From: JALZKA01 sp963786495
GTDB lineage: Bacteria; Actinomycetota; Thermoleophilia; Solirubrobacterales; 70-9
Direction: 5' to 3'
DNA: 64,000 bases
Assembly (NCBI GenBank): GCA_963786495.1
Contig: CAWAZL010000008.1
Span: 1-64,000 of the forward strand
Under the pieces are notes generated by a model, which searched no databases, was not told the origin of the DNA, and saw only the letters and a list, made by a program, of their open reading frames with translations. The translations under genes and the position numbers were made by a program. This document shows, in pieces, positions 52,265-60,305 of the stretch. The stretch's first letter is position 1, and every line of letters begins with the position of its first letter.

Positions 52265-52787
52265 CAGCCTCGTCGGCGTGGACCTTGCGGGGGATCAGCA
52301 CGGCGCGCTTGAACTCGGCGACCAGGTCGCCGGTCTGCTTGTAGACGCGGGTGTGGACCTTGACGATGCCGCGGTCGCCCTTCGACTTCGAGGGGCGCAC
52401 CTCCAGGACCTCGGACTCGCAGTAGAGCGTGTCGCCGTGGAAGACCGGGTTCGGGTGGGAGAGCTCCTCGGTTGCGAGGTTCGCGATCGCCTTGCCGGAG
52501 ACGTCGGAAACCGACATACCCAGGGCGAGCGAATAGACGAGTGGCCCGACTACGACGTTCTGGCCCTGCTGGGACTTGCCCGCATAGACGTCGTTCAGGT
52601 GCAGCGGATGATGGTTCATCGTGATCAGGCAGAACAGGTGATCGTCCGCCTCGGTCACGGTCTTGGCCGGCCAGTGCTTGTAGACCGCGCCGACCTCGAA
52701 CTCCTCGAGGTAGCGGCCATAGGCGTGGGCGCCGGACGCCTCACGCTCGGCCTGGTCGGTGATCAGCTCGTGGGTTTCTTCGCTCAT
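52257..52787 (-). CDS. MaoC-like hydratase (candidate mesaconyl-CoA hydratase)
   Basis: 176 residues, hotdog-fold hydratase. YGRYLEEFEVGAVYKHWPAK precedes TEADDHLFCLITMNHHPLHL with the hydratase Asp-His catalytic region, and GPLVYSLALGMSVSDVSGKA and PVFHGDTLYCESEVLEVRPS follow. In actinobacterial ethylmalonyl-CoA loci a MaoC protein of this type sits with ccr, ecm, a lyase and an acyl-CoA dehydrogenase and hydrates mesaconyl-CoA to beta-methylmalyl-CoA; the same set is spread over this window, so I infer that role. AGGAG precedes the ATG. An adjacent hypothetical gene overlaps its 3' end. Confidence 0.8.
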   Translation of the reverse strand: MSEETHELITDQAEREASGAHAYGRYLEEFEVGAVYKHWPAKTVTEADDHLFCLITMNHHPLHLNDVYAGKSQQGQNVVVGPLVYSLALGMSVSDVSGKAIANLATEELSHPNPVFHGDTLYCESEVLEVRPSKSKGDRGIVKVHTRVYKQTGDLVAEFKRAVLIPRKVHADEADA

Positions 52788-52830
52788 GCTCCTGGTTTCT
52801 TTCGAGGGGTCATTCAAAGAGGGCGGAGGA

Positions 52831-53937
52831 TTATGCCGAGCCGGACACGGTGAACTCCGGAATTCCGTCGAATCGGGCGATGTCGGCGACTTCCGCCTCG
52901 ATGGCCGGCATCCACCGCTCGTCGATGCGGTCGAAGGGCTCAAGCGTCACCGTGACCTTATTCTTCGTGTTCTTGCGCGACCACGTGCCGACAAAGCGCC
53001 CGTCCACGCAGATGGTCGGCCGCAGGATCCCGCCGCCGGGCAGGATCACCTTCTCCCCCGCTTCGTCGACGGCGTGCGAGCGGCTCTCATACCCCATGAG
53101 ATAGGTGTCGAACGCTGGCAGCAGGCGCACGACGGGGGAACGCGGCACCCGCAGGTCGAAGCCGCGCGGGCCGAACAGACCCTGGCTCGAGGGCCCGAGC
53201 TGCAAAAGCTCGCCGGCGATGCGTTGCATGCCGACGCGGCACTCGCCGAGCGGCAGCCCCGACCACTTCGCGAAGTCGCGCTCCGTGGCCGGCGCGAAGG
53301 CTGCGAAGTAGCGCCGGGCGAGCTCGGCCAGCGAGTCCTCTCGGTCAGGCGTCTTGAAATCACCGATCCACTCGCGCGTATCGACGAAGACGCTGCCGCG
53401 GCCATGGTCAGGGCCTATGCACGCCGCACCGCCGACGACCGTGATGACGGAGAGATGCGTTCGCCGCTGCACGTCGACCTCGATGCCCGTGGCCTCGGCG
53501 ACCTCCATCGCCGCATTGCGCGTCACCGCACCCTCTTGCTCGATCGCCTTCCGGATCGCGGCAAGGGCCCGGTCCCGCTCCGCCGGGGTGAGCCCGAGGG
53601 CCTCGAGCCGCCGCATCGACCACGACACGATCCGCTCGGAGTAGAGGGGCGTCAGCCACCCGAAGTCCTCAACGGGAAACAGGTGCACGGTCATGCGCAT
53701 CACCCAGTGGCGGATGATCGAGCGCTCCTCGAGCCGGGCCCGCTCGACGTCCGCGGCCGTCAGCCCCTTCGACCGGACCCTGACCTGGTGGCGGCCCGGC
53801 GGCTGGTCTTGCGATTGCGCGCCGCCGATGGAACGCACGATGTCGGCAGGCGACGCGTCACGAACGGGACGGGCAAGGCGCTGGGATGAGGCGCGCAGGC
53901 GCGCCAGGCGCTCCGGCGTGAGCTCGCGAGCGCTCAG
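52831..53937 (-). CDS. AlkZ-like winged-helix DNA glycosylase (HTH_42 family), CTG start
   Basis: About 368 residues of the DUF1006/AlkZ family, several tandem winged helices. IVRSIGGAQSQDQ contains the Q-x-Q catalytic motif (Gln 41, Gln 43) used by AlkZ/YcaQ glycosylases to unhook cross-linked bases. ATERDFAKWSGLPLGECRVG and LLPAFDTYLMGYESRSHAVD follow, ending FDRIDERWMPAIEAEVADIA. The motif would be nearly N-terminal if the protein started at GTG 53838. A CTG at 53937 overlapping the upstream stop (CTGA) gives the full N-terminal helix, so I prefer it. It would repair interstrand cross-links or alkylated bases; the native role might be self-resistance. Confidence 0.7.
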   Translation of the reverse strand: MSARELTPERLARLRASSQRLARPVRDASPADIVRSIGGAQSQDQPPGRHQVRVRSKGLTAADVERARLEERSIIRHWVMRMTVHLFPVEDFGWLTPLYSERIVSWSMRRLEALGLTPAERDRALAAIRKAIEQEGAVTRNAAMEVAEATGIEVDVQRRTHLSVITVVGGAACIGPDHGRGSVFVDTREWIGDFKTPDREDSLAELARRYFAAFAPATERDFAKWSGLPLGECRVGMQRIAGELLQLGPSSQGLFGPRGFDLRVPRSPVVRLLPAFDTYLMGYESRSHAVDEAGEKVILPGGGILRPTICVDGRFVGTWSRKNTKNKVTVTLEPFDRIDERWMPAIEAEVADIARFDGIPEFTVSGSA

Positions 53938-54296
53938 TGCGCTTTCCGAAGGTGCTGGCGGGCCTCGGCCTTCGCCATGACGCCGCCGACCAGTTGCTGA
54001 ATGCGCGGGTCACCCTCGACCTTCACGTGCCCGTGGTCGTAAGCCTCGTGCCAGTGCTTGAGCTTGCCGTCGGCGGCGAGCTCGTTGAAGTGTGAGCGCG
54101 GGATCGAAACGTGAAGCCGTTCGTCATCCGCGTAGCCCTTCGAGACCTTCGGCCCGGGCAGCTCGACGCGGTAGAGCTGCGTATCACCGCGACCGCGGAG
54201 CTCAAGGCCGATCACCATCTTCAGGTTCGCCAAGCCGGGAACTTCGGCCTGAAGCCCGGAAACGGCCTGCTTGATGAGCTCAGAGGCGGACGCCAA
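53934..54296 (-). CDS. SCP2-type sterol/lipid-binding-like small protein
   Basis: 120 residues. ELIKQAVSGLQAEVPGLANL, KMVIGLELRGRGDTQLYRVE and HVSIPRSHFNELAADGKLKH resemble the SCP2 sterol-carrier fold, which carries fatty acyl or sterol ligands. It starts with TTG 4 nt downstream of the acyl-CoA dehydrogenase stop and is coupled to the AlkZ-like gene through CTGA. A role in presenting acyl chains to the dehydrogenase is possible but not shown. Confidence 0.6.
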   Translation of the reverse strand: MASASELIKQAVSGLQAEVPGLANLKMVIGLELRGRGDTQLYRVELPGPKVSKGYADDERLHVSIPRSHFNELAADGKLKHWHEAYDHGHVKVEGDPRIQQLVGGVMAKAEARQHLRKAH

Positions 54297-54300
54297 GGCT

Positions 54301-55498
54301 CTAGATCTTGTTCCGCTCGAGGAGCTTCTTCCCGATCACCATCTTCTGGATCTCGGAGGTGCCCTCGCCGATCAGGAGCAGCGGCGCGTCGCGGTAGATC
54401 CGCTCGATCTCGTACTCCTTCGAGTAGCCGTAGCCGCCGTGGATGCGGAGCGCCTCCTCTGCGTTCGCATGGGCCGCCTCTGAGGCGAAGAGCTTCGCCA
54501 TGCCCGCCTCGATGTCAGAACGCTCGCCGGCGTCCTTCATCCGGGCAGCCTTCAGCGTCAAGAGGCGCGCCGCTTCGAGGCGGGTGCCCATCTCGGCCAG
54601 CTTGAACGTGATCGCCTGGTGGTGTGCGATGGGCTTGCCGAATGTCTTTCGCTCTTGCGAGTAGCGGAGGGCGAGCTCCAGTGAGCGCTGGGCAACGCCG
54701 ACGCCGCGAGCGGCCACGTTGACCCGGCCGAGCTCGAGCGCGTCCATCATCTGGCCGAAGCCCTTGCCCAGGCCGTCGCGGCCTCCGAGGATGTGGTCGT
54801 CGGTGCACTTAAAGCCGTCGTAGACCAGCTCAGTGGACTCGACGCCCTTGTAGCCCATCTTCTTGATCTGGGGCGGGATCGTCAGCCCCGGGACCTCGCT
54901 CTCGCCGGGCTCCTTCTCGCAGATGAAGCAGGTCATTCCCTTGTACGGCGGATCGGCCTTGGGGTCCGTCTTCACGAGCACGAAGACGAGGCCCGAGCGC
55001 AGGCCGTTCGTGACCCACATCTTCTGGCCGTTGATCTCCCAGCCGCCGTCCACCTCCTTGGCGCTCGCCTTGATGCCCTGGACGTCGGAGCCAACCTCGG
55101 GCTCGCTCAAAGGAGAAGGCGCCCCGGATCTCGCCCGTCGCCATGTCGGGCAGGTACTTCTGCTTCTGCTCGTCGGTGCCGAACTTCATCAGGAGGTACG
55201 AGCCAATGAAGTGGGTGTTGACGACGCCGGAGATCGAGATCCAGCCGCGCGAGAGCTCCTCGACGATCATCGCGTAGGTCGTCAGGTCCAGCCCCATGCC
55301 CCCGTACTCCTCAGGGATGGTGACGCCGAACAGGCCGAGCTCCTTCATCTGCTCGACGATCGGCTCGGGGAACTTGTCCTCGTGGTCGTACTCCTCAGCG
55401 TGAGGGATGATCTCCTTGTCGGCGAACTGGCGCACCATCTCGGTGATCGCCTGCTGCTCGTCGGTCATCTCCTGGTACGACTCGGTAGCTACTGCCAT
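54301..55498 (-). CDS. Acyl-CoA dehydrogenase, candidate methylsuccinyl-CoA dehydrogenase (one frameshift)
   Basis: About 398 residues after repair. FAD-dependent dehydrogenase. The N-terminal helix bundle has IVEQMKELGLFGVTIPEEYG, then WISISGVVNTHFIGSYLLMK. After the frameshift come LSEPEVGSDVQGIKASAKEV, KMWVTNGLRSGLVFVLVKTD, FGQMMDALELGRVNVAARGV and AEEALRIHGGYGYSKEYEIE. The catalytic Glu is in LLIGEGTSEIQ. An extra T near 55110 (in CCTTT) breaks the frame just after RGAFS. It is grouped with the MaoC hydratase, so oxidation of methylsuccinyl-CoA to mesaconyl-CoA is inferred. GAAGGAG precedes the ATG. Confidence 0.8.
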
Positions 55499-55516
55499 GG
55501 CTCCTTCTCGTGGTAG

Positions 55517-56005
55517 GTGGGTGAGTCAGGATACTTCGCAATATGCGCCCACCGGATCTCGAAACCAGGCTTCTCCTCGAACTGTCGAGCCTTGCTCCAG
55601 ACGGCACCGACCTGGGTGAAATGGCTGGAGCTGGCCGGCAAGCTGGCTGAGATCGTCCGGCCGTACGCCGCGCCGGACTTCGAGTGCCTGATGGCGCCGC
55701 TGCCACCGACACCGCCGGTCGCCTATCCCGGCATCGAGGGGATCGAGCAGGCGTGGGCCGACTTCGCGGAGAGCTTCAGGAGCATGCGGGCGGACCTGGA
55801 AGATGTAGTCGTCGCCGACGGCTCCCTGCTCATGATCGTGCGCCAGCACGCGGTGACCGCGCACGGCGGGGTCGAGATGTCCCAGCCGGGTGCGCTCTTG
55901 GTGACGGTGGATGCTGAGCACGTAACGAACGTGCAGTTCCACATCGACCCGGATGCGGCGCGCAGGGCCGGCGGCATCAGCGCCCCCGGCCCTGGGCCTG
56001 AATAG
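55517..56005 (+). CDS. SnoaL-like/NTF2-fold hypothetical protein, start uncertain
   Basis: 162 residues from the first GTG, 129 from GTG 55616. GIEGIEQAWADFAESFRSMR, ADLEDVVVADGSLLMIVRQH and SQPGALLVTVDAEHVTNVQF match the SnoaL-like cone fold, but the first part looks non-homologous, so the later start may be right. It is divergent from the acyl-CoA dehydrogenase with little room for a promoter in front of the upstream GTG. It overlaps nothing on its own strand; the 3' end meets the lipoprotein gene. Function unknown. Confidence 0.6.
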   Translation: MGESGYFAICAHRISKPGFSSNCRALLQTAPTWVKWLELAGKLAEIVRPYAAPDFECLMAPLPPTPPVAYPGIEGIEQAWADFAESFRSMRADLEDVVVADGSLLMIVRQHAVTAHGGVEMSQPGALLVTVDAEHVTNVQFHIDPDAARRAGGISAPGPGPE

Positions 56006-56512
56006 CTACTCGCCGGTGGGGGGCTTGATGCCGGCTTCCTCGAGTTGCGAGGCCGCCTCGCCCAGCTCCGACTGGACGTCGACCGCGGCTTCCTGGAACT
56101 CCAAAGCGGCTTCTTGGGCCGCCTCGGGATCATCGGACTCGACCGAGGAGGCGAGCGTCTCGATGTCGGAGAGGTAGCCCTCGAGCGCGCCGGTCAGCGT
56201 CTCGTGGCCCTCTTCCGCATCCTCGGGCGGCGTGATCGCGTTCAGGTCGTCCACCGCGGTCGCGGTCAGTTCCTGAAGGTCGGCAACGCCCGATCGGAGC
56301 TCGTCAGGCGTCGTCGCGCTCGAGAGCTCGGTGCCGAGTTCTACAGACTCCTCGCCGAAAGTGACGAGGACGCCCTCGATCTCAGTCGCATATTCCTCCG
56401 CCGAGAGGGGCTCGCCGCCGCCTCCGTCGTCGTCATCGCCGCCGCAGCCGGTGATCGCAAGCGCCGCGGTAGCCGCGACGAGCGCAGTCTTTTTTTTAAG
56501 GTCGAAGTGCAT
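56006..56512 (-). CDS. Lipoprotein, acidic coiled-coil
   Basis: 168 residues. The lipobox is in AATAALAITGCGGDDDDGG, so it is lipid-anchored. The mature chain is almost wholly helical and acidic: LRSGVADLQELTATAVDDLN, EGHETLTGALEGYLSDIETL and DPEAAQEAALEFQEAAVDVQ, ending LEEAGIKPPTGE. It may be an extended spacer or a periplasmic-type chaperone; no function is known. GGGAGG precedes the ATG. Confidence 0.65.
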   Translation of the reverse strand: MHFDLKKKTALVAATAALAITGCGGDDDDGGGGEPLSAEEYATEIEGVLVTFGEESVELGTELSSATTPDELRSGVADLQELTATAVDDLNAITPPEDAEEGHETLTGALEGYLSDIETLASSVESDDPEAAQEAALEFQEAAVDVQSELGEAASQLEEAGIKPPTGE

Positions 56513-56593
56513 GTGCCTCCCTTGGACGTGATGGGTCCACGCCTTCCGGCGGCGTGCGCCGCGCAGGCTATCGGGCGGGCAGGCGACGACCCA

Positions 56594-57043
56594 TTAGACG
56601 GGATCCCAGCGGAACGAGCGTGAGCCCGGGTCGGCGCCCTCGCGCTCGTAGAAGCGATGGGCGTCAAGGCGAGCATCGGCCGAGTCGAGCTCCAGGTGCG
56701 TCGCGCCTCGCTCGCGGGCCCAGCCGCGCATTCCTTCCAGAAGCGCCTTTCCGATCCCTTCTGAGCGGCGCTCGGGATCGACGGCGAAGTCCTCGACCCA
56801 GCAGCGATAGCCGAAGCGAACGGAGTGGATGTCGAGATAGCCGGTGATGAAGCCCACGATCGCTCCCGAGTCATCCGCCCCGACCAGCACCGCCGCGTCG
56901 TGGGAGTCCAATGCCTGGCCCAGAGCGACCGCTGCTCGGCGCTCCTCCCACGTGGCCGGAGTCGAGCCTGGCGGGGCAAAGAGCCACTGATAGGCGGCGA
57001 TCAACGCCGGGATGTCGTCGTGCTCGGCGGCTCGTACCTCCAT
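56594..57043 (-). CDS. GNAT family N-acetyltransferase
   Basis: 149 residues. The acetyl-CoA loop is PERRSEGIGKALLEGMRGWA (R-S-E-G-I-G), preceded by YRCWVEDFAVD; the C-terminal part is THLELDSADARLDAHRFYER. The substrate is unknown. TAGCCT lies 7 nt before the ATG and overlaps the region of the divergent lyase promoter. Confidence 0.85.
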   Translation of the reverse strand: MEVRAAEHDDIPALIAAYQWLFAPPGSTPATWEERRAAVALGQALDSHDAAVLVGADDSGAIVGFITGYLDIHSVRFGYRCWVEDFAVDPERRSEGIGKALLEGMRGWARERGATHLELDSADARLDAHRFYEREGADPGSRSFRWDPV

Positions 57044-57050
57044 CGGCGCC

Positions 57051-57056
57051 AGGCTA
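57051..57056 (-). promoter_or_regulatory. Leaderless -10 box of the GNAT gene
   Basis: TAGCCT on the minus strand, 7 nt before ATG 57043; 17 bp from the -10 box of the divergent lyase. Confidence 0.45.
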
Positions 57057-57073
57057 CACCTAGCCCTCCCGGC

Positions 57074-57079
57074 TAGTTT
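57074..57079 (+). promoter_or_regulatory. Leaderless -10 box of the lyase gene
   Basis: TAGTTT followed by 7 nt and ATG 57087. Confidence 0.45.
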
Positions 57080-57086
57080 TCGGCCC

Positions 57087-58136
57087 ATGAGAAACCCCCG
57101 CGACTTCATGAAGCCCCTTGCCATCGGCGCCCCCGACCCCGTGTCCGAGGTGCCGTTCCGCCCCTCGCGGATGATCCACTTCTTCGACGCCTCGAACGAG
57201 AAGATGGCGGCGAAGGTGCCCGACATGGCGAAGTCGGCCGACATTCTGCTCGGCAACCTCGAGGATGCGGTCTCCGTCGACAACAAGGAGGCCGCTCGCG
57301 AAGGGCTCGTGAAGGTCGCGAACGAGGTCGACTTCGGCGAGACCGCACTGTGGTCGCGCGTCAACGATCTCGCCAGCCCCTGGGTTCTCGACGACATCAC
57401 GACTCTCGTCACCGAGATCGGCGACAAGCTCGACGTGATCATGGTCCCCAAGGTCGAGGGGGCCTGGGACATCCATTACGTCGACCGCCTGCTCGCCCAG
57501 CTGGAGGCGAAGGCCAAGGTCGAGCGGCCGATCATGATCCACGCGATCCTCGAGACCGCGCAGGGCGTCGTGAACCTCGAGGAGATCGCCACCGCCAGCC
57601 CGCGCATGCAGGGCATGAGCTTTGGCCCTGCCGACTTGGCCGCGTCGCGGCGCATGAAGACGACCCGCGTCGGCGGCGGCCATCCCGGCTACCTGGTCAT
57701 CAACGACCCCGATCCGGACGATCCCGAGGCGCCGCGCGCGACCGCGCAGCAGGACCCGTGGCACTACTCGGTCGCCCGCATGGTCGACGCCTGCACCTCG
57801 GCCGGGATCCTGCCGTTCTACGGCCCGTACGGCGACATCAAGGACGTCAAGGGCTGCGAGGCGCAGTTCCGAGCCTGCTTCCTCCTCGGCTGCGTGGGCG
57901 CGTGGTCGCTCCACCCCGTCCAGATCGAGATCGCGAAGAAGGTCTTCTCGCCCGACCCCGAGGAGGTCAAGTTCGCCAAGAAGGTGATCGAGGCAATCCC
58001 CGACGGCCGCGGCGTCCACATGATCGACGGCAAGATGCAGGACGACGCCACCTGGAAGCAGTGCAAGGTGATGGTCGAACTGGCGGAGATGCTCGCCGAG
58101 AAGGACCCGGAGCTGAAAGAGGCCTACGAGCTTTAG
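57087..58136 (+). CDS. HpcH/HpaI-family CoA ester lyase (candidate L-malyl-/beta-methylmalyl-CoA lyase)
   Basis: 349 residues, Mg-dependent TIM-barrel lyase. SRMIHFFDASNEKMAAKVPD, ADILLGNLEDAVSVDNKEAA (metal Glu-Asp), WSRVNDLASPWVLDDITTLV, DVIMVPKVEGAWDIHYVDRL and RPIMIHAILETAQGVVNLEE (second metal Glu) are CitE/Mcl blocks. LLGCVGAWSLHPVQIEIAKK closes the active site. The long form and the company of ccr, ecm, MaoC and acyl-CoA dehydrogenase point to cleavage of beta-methylmalyl-CoA to glyoxylate and propionyl-CoA and/or malyl-CoA formation. It is followed closely by the family II pyrophosphatase. Confidence 0.88.
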   Translation: MRNPRDFMKPLAIGAPDPVSEVPFRPSRMIHFFDASNEKMAAKVPDMAKSADILLGNLEDAVSVDNKEAAREGLVKVANEVDFGETALWSRVNDLASPWVLDDITTLVTEIGDKLDVIMVPKVEGAWDIHYVDRLLAQLEAKAKVERPIMIHAILETAQGVVNLEEIATASPRMQGMSFGPADLAASRRMKTTRVGGGHPGYLVINDPDPDDPEAPRATAQQDPWHYSVARMVDACTSAGILPFYGPYGDIKDVKGCEAQFRACFLLGCVGAWSLHPVQIEIAKKVFSPDPEEVKFAKKVIEAIPDGRGVHMIDGKMQDDATWKQCKVMVELAEMLAEKDPELKEAYEL

Positions 58137-58140
58137 CCAG

Positions 58141-59816
58141 ATGGCGCATGATGTCGGTGTGACCACCGAGTCCCACGAGATCGTCAAGCGCCGGCGGATC
58201 TACGTCACCGGACATCGCAATCCGGACCTCGACTCGATCGCCTCGGCGATCGGATACGCCGAGCTGAAGGCCCGGCTCGACCCTGAGAACGAGTACGTGC
58301 CAATCCGCTTGGGCGAGGTGAACGCGCAGACGGCATGGGCGCTGGAGAGAAGCGGCGCCGACCAACCCGAGCTGATGAACCACGTGTTCCTGCGGGTGCG
58401 CGACGTCATGCAGCGAAAGCTTCCCGGTCGCGCGACACGACGAGCCGGTGCGCTCCGTCGGACTGACGATGGCCCGCGAAGACCTCGACATCGTCCCCAT
58501 CGTGGACACCGACGGCAGGTTGATCGGGGTCATGACGGAGCGGGCCCTCGCCCACCGCTACATCCGCGAGTCGCGAAAGACCTCGACGCTCGTCGACGCT
58601 CCCACGACGGTCGCGAAGATCGTCGAAGTGCTCGACGGCGAGCTGATCGCTGGCGAGGACCGCGAGATCGAAGGGCGCGTCTGGGTCCACTCCATCGACC
58701 CGCAGCGCTCGCCGTCGAGCATCTCGCCCGGCGACGTGGTTGTGGTCGGCAATCGCGACGACGCTCAGCGCCAGGCGCTCGAGTTGGGCGCCGCTCTCCT
58801 CGTCGCCTCGAACGGCATGCGCCCCGAGCCGGAGATCCTGGAACTGGCCGCAAAGCACGAGCGCATCCGTCGTCGTGAGCCCTCTGGACAGCTACGTCTC
58901 AAGCCGCATGATCACTCTGGCCGCGCCCTGCCGAGCCCTCGCGGATACCGCGCCGCTCACCGTCGACCGCGACGACCTCGTCTCCGAGATCTCAGACGAC
59001 ATCAAGGACGTGCACTACAGGGCCGCCGTCGCCGTCGACCGCGGAAAGCCCGTGGGCCTGGTTACGCGATCGGACCTGGTCTCACCGCGCCAGCGGCGGG
59101 TGCTGCTGGTGGACCACGCGGAGGCCGCGCAGAGCGTCCCGGGCGTCGAAGAGGCCGAGATCGTCGAGATCCTCGACCATCATCACATCGGCTCAATCGA
59201 GACGCGCGTGCCGGTGAGGGCGACCTTCGACCCCATCGGCTCGACGGCCACGCTCGTGGTCGAGCGCTTTCGCCAGAACGGGATGGAGCCAAGCCAGCCC
59301 ACCTCGTCGATGCTGTTGTCTGCGGTCCTCTCGGACACAGTTCTCCTCAGTTCTCCGACCGCAACCGACCGCGACCGGGTCGTCGTGAAGTACCTCGAGC
59401 AGGCGCTGGGAGTCAACGCAATGGAGCTCGGCCGGGAGATGTTCGAAGCCGGGTCCGACGTCACCGGGGTCAGCGCGGACGACATCGTTCGCCGGGACTC
59501 GAAGGAGTACCAAGTCGGGTCCGGAGACACGATCGCGATCGCGCAGATCGAGGTGGTCGGAAAGGTCGTGCTCGAGCGCTCTGCGGAGCTCGCGGAAGCC
59601 CTGGAACGAATGCGCGTATCGGGCGGTCACTGCCTCGCGGCTTTGATGGTCACGGACATCCTCAGCAAGGGCACCGATCTTCTCGTCACGGGCGACTCAA
59701 ACCCCGTCGAGAGGGCCTTCGGAAAGCAGATCGATAACGGCTCGCTGGCGCTTCCGGCGGTCATGAGCCGCAAGAAGCAGGTTGCCCCAAAGCTCCTCGG
59801 CGCGTTCTCCGGCTGA
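58141..59816 (+). CDS. ppaC: Manganese-dependent inorganic pyrophosphatase with CBS-DRTGG insert (two frameshifts)
   Basis: About 558 residues after repair. The DHH-domain N-terminus has IYVTGHRNPDLDSIASAIGY (H-x-N-P-D-x-D-S). A CBS pair follows (REDLDIVPIVDTDGRLIGVM and YRAAVAVDRGKPVGLVTRSD) with a DRTGG-type domain between (VEVLDGELIAGEDREIEGRV, LLVASNGMRPEPEILELAAK). Then VEEAEIVEILDHHHIGSIET (D-H-H) and the DHHA2 tail. Family II pyrophosphatases with regulatory CBS-DRTGG inserts bind adenine nucleotides or AP4A. Indels near 58430 and 58870 break it in three pieces. It starts 4 nt after the lyase stop. Confidence 0.85.
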
Positions 59817-59828
59817 GCCGAGGTCCGA

Positions 59829-60239
59829 GTGCCCGCGCGCTTCCGCCATCCGCTTCGCGTCCGATTCCACGAGTGCGATCCGCAGGGCATCGTCTTCAAC
59901 GCGAACTTCCTCGCCTACGCAGACATCGCGATCACCGAGCTCTACCGCGAGGCGTTCGGCTCGTGGAGCAAGGTGATGGACGCCGGCGCGGTGGACATGG
60001 TCGTGGCCGAGGCGAACGTCCGCTTCTTCGCGCCGCTTCACTTCGACGAGGAGATCGACCTGGTGGCCACGGTCACGCAAATGGGGACCACCTCCATCAC
60101 GACTGCCATCCAGGTCGAGCGCTCGGGTGAGAGCGTCGCCGAGGTGACGCTTCGCCACGTGGTCGTGGACGCCGCGACGCGCGCCAAGGCGCCCATCACC
60201 GACGAGCTGCGCGCCGGGCTCGAGCGCTACTCCGCTTGA
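59829..60239 (+). CDS. Acyl-CoA thioesterase, YbgC/4-hydroxybenzoyl-CoA type
   Basis: 136 residues, hotdog fold. The catalytic Asp 17 is in VRFHECDPQGIVFNANFLAY, the classic signature. FFAPLHFDEEIDLVATVTQM and VAEVTLRHVVVDAATRAKAP follow. It hydrolyses short- or medium-chain or aromatic acyl-CoA. It starts at GTG 12 nt after the pyrophosphatase stop and ends before a bidirectional hairpin. Confidence 0.85.
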   Translation: MPARFRHPLRVRFHECDPQGIVFNANFLAYADIAITELYREAFGSWSKVMDAGAVDMVVAEANVRFFAPLHFDEEIDLVATVTQMGTTSITTAIQVERSGESVAEVTLRHVVVDAATRAKAPITDELRAGLERYSA

Positions 60240-60245
60240 TCTGCC

Positions 60246-60294
60246 GACGTGGGCTGCTGAGTTCCCGGTATCCGGGAACAAAACGGACCACGTC
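60246..60294. terminator. Bidirectional terminator between convergent genes
   Basis: GTTCCCGG-TAT-CCGGGAAC (60261-60279) is a perfect 8-bp inverted repeat, enclosed by GACGTGG (60246-60252) and CCACGTC (60288-60294). It lies between the stops of the thioesterase and pckG and can fold in both transcripts; an AAAA follows on the plus strand. Confidence 0.75.
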
Positions 60295-60305
60295 CAGGAA
60301 ACGGC

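Noticed and set aside
57060..58187. A 375-codon open frame antisense to the CoA lyase
   Set aside because: Same reason: no recognisable protein, full overlap with a well-conserved gene.
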